Source: Entomortierella parvispora
Lineage: Eukaryota > Mortierellomycota > Mortierellomycetes > Mortierellales > Mortierellaceae
Reading direction: 5' to 3'
Assembly (NCBI GenBank): GCA_963573315.1
Contig: OY752143.1
Span: forward strand, 620,001-684,000
Length of the DNA: 64,000 nucleotides
Position numbers and translations under genes: made by a program. A model generated the notes under the pieces. It was not told the origin of the DNA, did not search any database, and saw only the letters and a list, made by a program, of their open reading frames with translations. Of the stretch, positions 55,081 through 64,000 are shown in pieces. Position 1 is the first letter of the stretch. Each line of letters starts with the position of its first letter.

Positions 55081-56465
55081 GTCCGGAGTGTCTGTGTTTA
55101 TCTTTCTGTTGACGGTGATGCAGGGTCAATAGTCTGTGCGTCCACGTTTGCTGCACGGCAGAGGTGATTGATCGATGCAATGCGATGCGATGCAGTCTGT
55201 GAATCGGCGCACAAGGGAATGTTCGAGGGTGCAGTAGTTTGGTAGTTGCAGGAAGGAGAGGAAAAGGAGGAGGATGAAGAGGTGTGGTAGTGAGAGAGGT
55301 GAGAGAGATGTCCAGGAACAAGGAACAACTTGACTCCAGCAGGTGTGGCGAGATGGTCTGTCAATTGAACGAGATGCTGACTGGTTGGGTGTGGCAACCA
55401 CAATACGTATTGGTGCAATAAGGCCGAGGAGCCACTCAGGCAGGCAGCTTCAGGGACCTCAGGCTCAACCCACTGGCCCGGTCTCTCTGTTTAGCAGCAG
55501 GAGGGCCGGCAATGCGGAGGAGGGCAGGCGAGGCAGGCGAGCAAGCCAGTCGTCCGCGCGGGTGGTCGCCTGCACTGTCTGAGAGGGGGAGGCGAGCGAG
55601 ACCGGGCCAAGACTGGACCAACAACAGCGAGCGGGGCGCGAAAAAATAATTTTTTCTCCCTCACTCTCGTCACCTCTCTCTGCTGAGAGACAGACCTTAA
55701 AAATATTTTCTCGAATTCCCCTCGTGGACGAGTGGATGGAGTGGGTGGGAGGAGTGTGCGGCCCAGAAAGGGACAGAGGGGGACAGAGGGAGAAAGGGGG
55801 AGGTCGCCAGAAGCGAGGACGGGCAAACACAAGCCACCGGGGGCAAGAATAATAACCAACGTGCGGCCGCTCTCTCTTTCACTTTATCCTTTCCCATTCA
55901 CGAAGATCGTATGTAACCCCTGCTGAAGCAGAGCGTTGACTCCAATCCATCCCGTCCCATCCATTGCCATCCATCCATCTGTCCGTCGATCCATCTCCTT
56001 CACCTCCGTCGTTCTGTGCATCAGTGCCTCCATCTTTCCCCCATCACCACCTTTCTATCGATGTCTGATCTTCAGATCAGAAATCATCCTCATTCCTGCA
56101 CTCCAGCAAACATCCGTTTTTTGCTGTCTCCAGAAAATTTTTTTGCTACCAGTGCGCGGCGCACAGCGTAACGGTTGCAGCACGCCTCGACGCCCTTTTC
56201 TCTGCTCGCCCTCGACAATCCCTCCTCTTCACTCCTTCGAGTTTAGCACTATCGTTCAGCTCGGCATTGACTGCGGCCCCGGTTCCCGAACGGGGCACAG
56301 TCGCCACCTTTCTTTTCTTTACTTGCTGTTCCGCAGTCTGGACGAGTATAAAACCATGGAGACTAACCGCTTCTTTTCTTTTCTTCTCCTCACAACAACC
56401 AATGATCCTTTGCCCACTCTCTTTTCGCACCATTGCCTACCTCACCAATAGAAAGTTGAAAGAAA
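55081..56465. other. Divergent promoter region before eEF2
   Basis: About 1.4 kb between the disordered membrane-protein gene and eEF2. GC-rich at 55440-55640; repeated CCATC tracts at 55945-55995; CT-rich DNA before the TATA box at 56347. Small ORFs on both strands have no family motif. Confidence 0.45.
56347..56353 (+). promoter_or_regulatory. TATA box of the eEF2 gene
   Basis: TATAAAA, 119 bp upstream of the eEF2 start codon, followed by a T/C-rich leader. Confidence 0.6.
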
Positions 56466-59172
56466 ATGGTTAACTTCACTATCGACCAAATCCGTGCCTT
56501 GGTAAGCAAGCGGCTAATAGTACTTGGCAATGGTTGTAGAACGTGCCAGTGCAATGACTAATCGCCTTCTCTCTCTCTGTCTCTCTCTCTTATCTAAACA
56601 GATGGACAAGGTTACGAACGTTCGTAACATGTCCGTCATTGCTCACGTCGATCACGGAAAGTCCACCCTTACCGATTCCCTTGTCTCCAAGGCCGGTATT
56701 ATTTCCGCTGGACGTGCCGGTGATGCCCGTTTCATGGACACCCGTCAGGATGAGCAGGACCGTGGTATTACCATCAAGTCCACTGCCATTTCCCTGTACT
56801 TCGAGATGACTGAGGGTGATCTCCCCGACATCAAGCAGAAGTCCGATGGTAAGCAGCTCGGAGAAAAGAGGTTTCTTCATGTTGACAGCATTTGATCGAC
56901 TGACTAATCGTCATGCATGACTCTTCTAGGTGCCGCTTTCTTGATCAACTTGATCGATTCCCCCGGGCACGTTGATTTCTCCTCTGAGGTTACCGCCGCT
57001 CTCCGTGTCACCGATGGTGCTCTTGTCGTCGTCGACTGCGTTGACGGTGTCTGCGTCCAGACCGAGACTGTCTTGCGTCAGGCTTTGGGTGAGCGTATTA
57101 AGCCCGTTGTTGTCATCAACAAGGTCGATCGTGCTCTCCTCGAGTTGCAGGTCACCAAGGAGGATCTTTACACTTCTTTCCTCCGTACCATCGAGTCCGT
57201 CAACGTCATCATCGCCACCTACAACGACAAGGTTCTCGGTGATGTCATGGTCTACCCCGAGCAGGGAACCGTTGCTTTCGCTTCCGGTCTTCACGGATGG
57301 GCCTTCACCATCCGTCAGTTCGCCAACCGTTACGCCAAGAAGTTCGGTGTTGACCGTTCCAAGATGATGGACAAGCTCTGGGGTGAGAACTACTTCAACC
57401 CCGCCACCCGCAAGTGGACCACCAAGGGCCAGGATGCCAACGGCAAGCCCCTCGAGCGTGCCTTCAACATGTTCATTTTGGACCCCATCTTCAAGCTCTT
57501 CGACTCTATCATGAACTTCAAGAAGGATGCCGCCTTCGCCATGTTGGAGAAGTTGGAGATCACCTTGAAGAACGACGAGAAGGAGATGGAGGGCAAGTTG
57601 CTCCTCAAGACCGTCATGAAGAAGTTCTTGCCCGCTGGTGAGGCTCTCTTGGAGATGATCGTTATCCACTTGCCTTCCCCCGTCACTGCCCAGAAGTACC
57701 GTGTTGAGAACTTGTACGAGGGTCCCATGGACGATGAGTGCGCCAAGGGTATTCGCGAGTGCGACCCCAACGGTCCCCTCATGTTGTACGTTTCCAAGAT
57801 GGTCCCCACCTCCGACAAGGGTCGTTTCTACGCTTTCGGTCGTGTCTTCTCTGGTACCGTCCGTGCTGGTCTTAAGGTCCGCATCCAGGGCCCCAACTTC
57901 ATTCCCGGTACCAAGACCGACTTGTTCGTCAAGTCCGTTCAGCGTATTGTTCTCATGATGGGTCGTGGTGTCGAGCCCATTGATGACTGCCCCGCCGGTA
58001 ACATTGTCGGTTTGGTCGGTATTGATCAGTTCTTGCTCAAGTCTGGTACCATCACCACCTGCGAGACTGCCCACAACTTGAAGGTCATGAAGTTCTCTGT
58101 CTCCCCCGTCGTCCAGGTCGCCGTCGAGTGCAAGAACCCCGCTGATCTCCCCAAGCTCGTTGAGGGTCTTAAGCGTCTTTCCAAGTCCGATCCTTGCGTT
58201 CTCTGCTTCACCTCCCCCACTGGTGAGCACATTATTGCTGGTTCCGGAGAGCTCCATCTCGAGATTTGCTTGAAGGATCTCGAGGAGGATCACGCTCAGA
58301 TCCCCATCCGCAAGTCCGACCCCGTCGTTCCCTACATGGAGACCATCCAGGCCGAGTCTTCCGTCACTGCTCTTGCCAAGTCCCCCAACAAGCACAACCG
58401 TATCTTCATGAAGGCTCTTCCTCTCGGTGAGGAGCTCGCTCTCGCCATCGAGTCCGGAAAGGTCGGTCCCCGTGATGAGTTCAAGGCCCGTGCCCGTGTC
58501 TTGTCCGATGAGTACGAGTGGGACAACCAGGAGGCCCGTAAGATTTGGGCTTTCGGTCCCGATGCCAACGGTGCCAACGTCATGGTTGATTTGACCAAGG
58601 GTGTTGCTTACTTGAACGAAATCAAGGATTCTTGCGTTGCCGCCTTCCAGTGGGCTACTCGCGAGGGTGTTTTCGCCGAGGAGAACATGCGTGGATGCCG
58701 CTTCAACATCTTGGATGTTGTCCTTCACGCTGATGCTATCCATCGTGGTGGTGGACAGATCATCCCCGCCTGCCGCAGCGCCATCTACGCCGCCGCCTAC
58801 GTCGCCCAGCCCGGTCTCATGGAGCCCGTCTACTTGGTCGAGATTACCTGCCCTGAGCAGGCTATGGGTGGAATCTACGGTGTCTTGAACAAGCGTCGCG
58901 GTCACACCATCGGTGAGGAGCAGCGCCCCGGTACCCCCATGTACATCGTCAAGGCTCACTTGCCCGTCGCCGAGTCTTTCGGTTTCACCGCCGATCTTCG
59001 TCAGGCCACCGGTGGTCAGGCTTTCCCCCAGTCTGTCTTCGATCACTGGCAGTTGATGAACGGTGTCTCCAACGAGGACCCCAAGTTGATCGAGAAGATT
59101 CTCTCCATCCGCAAGCGCAAGGGTCTCAAGGAGGAGATTCCTCCCCTCGACCGTTTCTTGGACCGCCTGTAA
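56466..59172 (+). CDS. EFT1: Translation elongation factor 2
   Basis: GTPase that moves the ribosome one codon after peptide transfer. Exons 56466-56501 (12 codons only), 56602-56848 and 56930-59172 give 841 residues, the standard eEF2 length. Starts [17 protein letters not shown] loop [14 protein letters not shown], switch region [34 protein letters not shown]. The diphthamide site is the His in [15 protein letters not shown]. The C terminus is PLDRFLDRL. Both introns fall in the 5' part, one directly after codon 12. Codon use is extremely biased, fitting a highly expressed gene, and produces a long antisense ORF that is an artefact. Confidence 0.98.
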
Positions 59173-59640
59173 ATGGTTATTGTTTGATTTCCTGCCCCTC
59201 AAATCATCTCTGTCCATTTATTTCTCCTTCTCCTTCCTCCCACCTTCGTTCTTTTGTGAGTATCCGTTTTTTTGCCCCGATAGACAAACATGTAGAAGAA
59301 ATTCATTTCCATATAAAAGCGATCAATTTCATCCGCAAAACTTGGTTCTGTTTCCCAAAGAAAGTGGTCATCGACGCGTCCCTGCTCCCTGGTAGAGTCA
59401 GCCTCCAATGCAATCCACCGTGAGTTTGAACATACTGGAGGTGGGTCCTGAGGTCTCGGGATTTCCCAAAAAGAAAAAAAGAAAAGATGAGACAAACGGT
59501 CACATGACCGCAATCGCGAACTCGTCGCCGTCGGTCTGTGTCCGACCTACATCGCATACATTCTTTCTGTTCGTCCTTCCATTCCTCCATCGTTCCATCC
59601 ATCCTTCCTACCTTCACCTAAACTACAGCTCTCCTTCGCC
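59173..59640. other. Spacer between eEF2 and COQ6
   Basis: 468 bp: T/C-rich eEF2 3' flank, then the COQ6 leader with TCCATCCATCC repeats at 59580-59610. No gene seen. Confidence 0.45.
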
Positions 59641-61811
59641 ATGACCGCTGGATCGCTTTCTCACTTGGCCTCTGCAGTAAGGACCAGGGCCTCATTTGCA
59701 ATGGCCACTAGGACCCCCCTCCGAATTTCCTCGCCTCTCATTTCAGGACAGCGCTGGCCCACAACCCGCATTGGTGCTGCTTCCATAGTACGATTCTCGT
59801 CTTCAGCATCAGGATCCAAGGGCAATGATGCTGCGAGTTCAAAAAATGAAATTCCGGAGCAGTACGATGTTGTGATTGTCGGGGGTGGCATCGCTGGAAG
59901 CGCACTGGCTTGTGCTCTTGGTAAGAGAATAGACGACTCGGTGGCTAGGAACACGGGACTGAAGAACTGAGCCTAAACTTCCCATTTTTTTTGGTTCTCT
60001 CTCTCTCTCTCTCTCTCCCTTTCACAGCATCCGGAAGGACTTCAGGGACCCAGAAGATTGCCTTGATCGAGGCTTTTGATCTCAGTGGCCATATGAACTG
60101 GTCCCCAAAGCCAAATCAATACTCGAACCGCGTCTCTTCCTTGACCCCCCGTTCCGTTCAATTCCTGAAGAAGATCGGGGTCTGGTCAGAATTAGATTTG
60201 TCCCGAGTCGCGGCCTGCGAGGGTATGCAGGTCTGGGATGGAGTCAGTGGCGCCAGAATTACTTTTGATGGAGCGGATGCTAAAGAGGATTCAACGCGCT
60301 CAAGTTTCTTACACCAAGTATTTTCCGGTGCCAGCAAGATTCCGGCGTCATCGGCAGAGTTTTTCGATGATCAACAACAACAACAACAAAAACAGCAACA
60401 ACAACAGGATCCATCCAAGGGACAGGAGTCTTCTCCATTGGCTTACATGACAGAGAATCTGCATGTTCAGTATGGCCTGCAAAAACAAATTCTGGCCCAC
60501 AAGGCACGTGGCATTCAGCTAGATATTTTTGAACGCACCAAAGTCCAGGGAATCACATCCAACCCATCTTCAGGCCAGGAGTCTGAAGCATCGGTGGACA
60601 TCTCTGACTGGCCAGTGATCCAGCTTGATAACGGCAAGACGCTTCAGACAAGACTGCTGGTTGGAGCCGACGGTGTGAACTCGCCTGTGAGGACATTTGC
60701 CAAGATCGAGTCTTTGGGTTGGGATTATTCACAGTTTGGACTGGTTGCAACGTTGCAAATCGACCCCTCAACATCGACGGCGCCTGATCAGGGTAAAGGA
60801 ATCGCTTGGCAGAGATTCTTGCCTACTGGTCCTATCGCAATGTTGCCGGTAAGTGTTCATTCGCGTCTGTTCCTGCATCTCGAGAGTGTCTGCCTGTACT
60901 CACCACCTTGCGCTTTATTCGTCCTTTTGTGCCACAGCTGAACAATGGATACGCAAGTTTGGTCTGGTCTACGACACCCAAGATTGCCCAGGATCTTAAG
61001 AAACTGCCTGCCAAGGAGTTTTGTGCTTTGGTGAACGCTGCGTTTACCGCCAGCCCTGCCGAATTGGAGTACCTTTGCAATAACATTGGACCAGACGGAC
61101 AGCCTTTGGTCGATTTCCAGAGCGAGATTGAATGGAGGACAAGCGTCCAGGAGGCAGAAAAGCGCGGTATCAGCCACGGACGAGAAGATTACAAGGCCCC
61201 CAAGGTGATCGACGTGCAAGAGAATACGAGAGCACCCTTCCCCCTGAGATTGAGGAACTCAAACAGCTATGTTGAAGACCGCGTTGTCTTGGTTGGGTAA
61301 CTTACTCTCTGCTTCCGTTACGGCAGTCGTTCTAGCCGCATCAAAAACAGCGGACACTAACCATTTTGATGCAATCTAGTGATGCTGCCCACACCGTGCA
61401 TCCCTTGGCAGGACAAGGGCTGAATCAAGGATTGGCAGATGTAGAATGTTTGGCTCGTGTGATTGAGCAAAGTCTTCTCAGTGGATCAGATATCGGTTAG
61501 TTCCCGTGTTTTTTTCTGGCTACGTATGGCTATTTTCTGGATTGGCGTTAATTCTCTTTTGCAATTCTTCCTTCCCTCTAGGAAATATTCACTCGCTGAC
61601 ACCCTACTCTAGCGAGCGTTTCTTCCCCAATCTCGCCATGCTCGGAACTGTGGACAAGCTTTCAAAGCTGTACAACACCGACTTTGGACCAGTCGTGTGG
61701 GCGCGGTCTTTGGGCTTGACAGCTGTCGATAACATGGGACCGATCAAGACTGAGATCATGAGGTTTGCCATGGGTCTTGAAGAACCCACGTCATCTTCAA
61801 AGCGCCCCTGA
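59641..61811 (+). CDS. COQ6: Ubiquinone biosynthesis monooxygenase COQ6
   Basis: FAD-dependent hydroxylase that adds the C5 hydroxyl of the coenzyme Q ring in the mitochondrial matrix. Exons 59641-59920, 60028-60848, 60938-61296, 61380-61495 and 61582-61811 give 601 residues. An Arg/Ser-rich presequence (MTAGSLSHLASAVRTRASFA) precedes the FAD fold VVIVGGGIAGSALACAL. The second FAD motif LLVGADGVNSPVR and the GDAAHTVHPLAGQGLNQGLA motif are intact. It is longer than the usual 470-480 residues because of the leader and a Gln-rich insert (DDQQQQQQKQQQQQ, near 60368-60410). Intron 1 ends in a (CT)n run of about 10 units. Confidence 0.95.
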
Positions 61812-61983
61812 AGCACAAGGCCCATCCATTGTACAGAATTTTCCAACCCTTATAGAGTCCATTCTCGCATTCAAAGCAATTTTTATTAAAATATGGTTGG
61901 AATCTGAGAAGAAGGGACTTGTTTTATTGGTATTTTGACATGTCATTAGCAATTACCCGCCGTGGCCTCTTTTTTGACGTTAT

Positions 61984-63811
61984 TTACAACTTGGCACCAT
62001 ACATGGCAGTAGCGACCTTCATGGACTGACGCATTCCGAGATCCAGCATGATTTCCTCGGATCCTCCAGGAATGGCGTACGCACGAACCTCACGGTAAAT
62101 ACGCTCCACCTTTTCACCCTGACCACCACGAGTATAAGCCAAACCACCAAAGATCTGGGAGGCCTCACGGGCACAATATTCGAGCGTCTGGGTAGCCTGC
62201 GCCTTGAGCAAGGCAATGGGGCCACCTAGCTTGATCATTTGCAAGTCCTCGGGCATGGTCATGGTTTGGTAGATGACATTCTCGGTCCAAGCATGAGTAG
62301 CCTCGATCTGACGAGCCATGTGAGCCAACTTGTTACGCAAGACTGGGTGGTTCACAAGCTTGACGCCAAAGGTCTTGCGCTTGCTTCCGTACTTGATGGC
62401 CTCCTCGAGGCAGACACGGGCCAAGCGGTTAGCCTGAATTACAATTCCCATGCGCTCGTGGTTGAAGTTGTTCATGATGTACTTGAATCCACGGTTCTCC
62501 TTTCCGACAATGTTGGCACGAGGCACCTTGACATCCTCAAAGTTGATGTAAGCGGTTCCAGAGGACCAGACACCAGAGCACTTCATCTGACGAGTGGTCA
62601 CGCCGGGCATCGAGCGCTCCACCACCAACAAACTGACACCGCCCATGCCCTCGCCACCAGTACGGACAGCGACCGTGAAGTAATCCGCAAAGGTTCCGTT
62701 GGTGATCCACTTCTTTTCGCCATTGACAATGAATCCATCTCCATGCTCGTTGGCCACACAGGTCAGGTTGGCGACATCCGAGCCGGCCTGGGGCTCAGTG
62801 ATAGCCAAGCAAATCGTCTTGCGTCCCGCCAACACATCGGGCACGATCCTTTGCTTCAGCTCCTCGGATCCGTTCTTGATAATGGGGGGAAGACCGATGC
62901 CGAGACCTCCGAGAATACCCCAGAGAACACCACCGGAACCGCAGCGAGACAATTCGTCAAAGATGATGAATGCATGGAAGGGGTCAAACTCGGGAATGGG
63001 CACAATAGCCTTGTCGCCGCCTCGGAAAAGCGTAGTCGATTCGGCATCAAAGTACTCCAGAGGCAAATGACCGTTACCGGCCACGGCGGCCAAGATGCCC
63101 ATCTCTGCACACTTCTTGAACAAGAACATGGGCACCTGCTTGGCCTCGTCCCACTCATGAGCAAAAGGCATGATGTCCGTGTCGACAAACTGACGGAGGT
63201 AACGGCGGAGACGGCGATGGGACTCCTTGTAGTAAGGGCTGCCCCACTGCTGGTACCTTGTTGTTTTGGGAGACGAATTGTAGGATCAAAAAGATGATGA
63301 GTGTCAGTAAAAAGCAGGCAGTAGGAATACAGCGCAGAGAAGACAAAGAAGAGCGGAACCAAGCATTACCAGGATGGGTCGCCGAATGGAATCATGTCGC
63401 CAAATTGCATCTCGTCGTCCTCAGCAGAAGCAGCAGCGGCGGGGGCGGAGGCGCCTTCCTTTGGAGCCTCACCAATGGATCCGATGCAGAGGGCACCATA
63501 CTTCTCCAAGACACCTATGGTTGTGCAGCAAATAAAATAAAAAAGATGTCAGTCAATGGTCGCACAGGGTAGAGAGGCGGGGGGGGGGGTATCAGTAACG
63601 TGGACACAAACAGCGCAGGAGGGAGATACGGATATTTCACATGTCATTCTTAGCGCTCCCCTTCTCCCAGTCCGTGTCCCCCGTCTGGAACATCAGTCGA
63701 CTCTGCACTTCCCACCCCTCGCTCGAGAAATTATGAGGGCTACCTACCAGGGTTGTGGAAGGCATCAAACTGCTTGGTGGCATCCGTTCCGGCGTTCTTG
63801 AGGATGATTTT
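61984..63811 (-). CDS. Cytochrome b5 / acyl-CoA dehydrogenase fusion (partial, 5' end beyond right edge)
   Basis: Exons 63811-63748, 63514-63370 and 63256-61984 are visible. The first codes for ILKNAGTDATKQFDAFHNPG, the end of a cytochrome b5 heme-binding domain; its HPGG part must lie upstream of 64000. A linker (APKEGASAPAAAASAEDDE) leads to an acyl-CoA dehydrogenase: FDELSRCGSGG, AITEPQAGSD, KKWITNG, MNNFNHERMGI, QIFGGLAYTRGG, and IPGGSEEIM with the catalytic Glu. It oxidises an acyl-CoA substrate with FAD; the b5 domain may accept or deliver electrons. Such b5-ACAD proteins are known in fungi. It is convergent with COQ6, 172 bp between stops. The region 63812-64000 is intron. Confidence 0.9.
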
Positions 63812-64000
63812 CTGTAAAGGAAGGAGAATTAAAAAAGACAGAAAAAAAAAAAGAGAGTTTTTTTTGGTTGTCAGCCTCGAGTTCTTTTCTCCACACTTTT
63901 TCGCTCTCCCTTGTTCTCCGCATCCTCGAAAAGGAAGGCTCTCTTTTGGCGCTTTTTTTTTCTCGGACATCTTTTCCGGACCTCGTCTCCACAGCCTCGC

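Noticed and set aside
56926-59217. 763-codon minus-strand ORF over eEF2
   Set aside because: The sense strand encodes a full eEF2. Extreme codon bias removes antisense stops, giving long false ORFs.
62239-63297. 352-codon plus-strand ORF over the acyl-CoA dehydrogenase
   Set aside because: The complementary strand carries the full set of dehydrogenase motifs.

Overview
This 64 kb window reads as nuclear DNA of a filamentous, early-diverging fungus. Short GT-AG introns, a fungal-type sphingolipid C9-methyltransferase, an Ato-type acetate transporter, a Pho80-type cyclin, a GPI-anchored cell-surface protein and low-complexity poly-Gln tracts all fit. The C9-methyltransferase and the overall style point to Mortierellomycota (Mortierella/Linnemannia-like); that placement is inference. 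Exon boundaries were placed by eye from reading frame, GT-AG signals and family similarity.

Layout. 1-740: 5' part of an Mvp1/SNX8-like sorting nexin (minus) running off the left edge. 1451-6304: a 1,550-residue GPI-anchored protein (minus) with 12 tandem copies of a four-cysteine domain. 6305-9224: gene-poor, with a 314-bp near-perfect palindromic element (8528-8841) flanked by a 9-bp duplication. 9225-14150: divergent redox pair, thioredoxin reductase (minus) and the diflavin reductase Tah18 (plus). 16479-17648: secreted subtilase. 17887-20311: Sec14/CRAL-TRIO-GOLD protein. 21820-22865: frameshifted AhpC/TSA-like pseudogene. 23053-23470: small TIR element. 23502-27301: a tRNA-Ala gene into which a 5'-truncated LINE-type retroelement has inserted, leaving a 25-bp duplication of the tRNA 5' half. 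27411-27493: tRNA-Leu(CAA).

28931-35181: lipid region with glucosylceramide C9-methyltransferase and an Ale1-type MBOAT lysophospholipid acyltransferase, separated by a small secreted repeat protein. 36730-43453: single-pass membrane protein, Rogdi/Rav2-like V-ATPase assembly factor, and two disordered proteins of unknown function. 45561-50195: Pho80-type cyclin, cytochrome-b5-reductase-like protein with an N-terminal OXLD module, and an acetate transporter. 51638-55080: PC-esterase-like type II membrane protein and a disordered single-pass protein, convergent. 56466-61811: eEF2 and COQ6. 61984-64000: acyl-CoA dehydrogenase with an N-terminal cytochrome b5 domain, running off the right edge.

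Most genes are ordinary housekeeping, lipid, redox or trafficking genes with no cluster logic. The unusual content is the 12-repeat surface protein with position-conserved introns in its first two repeats only, the tRNA-embedded LINE insertion with an internal poly(A) and apparently permuted parts, and the perfect palindrome.
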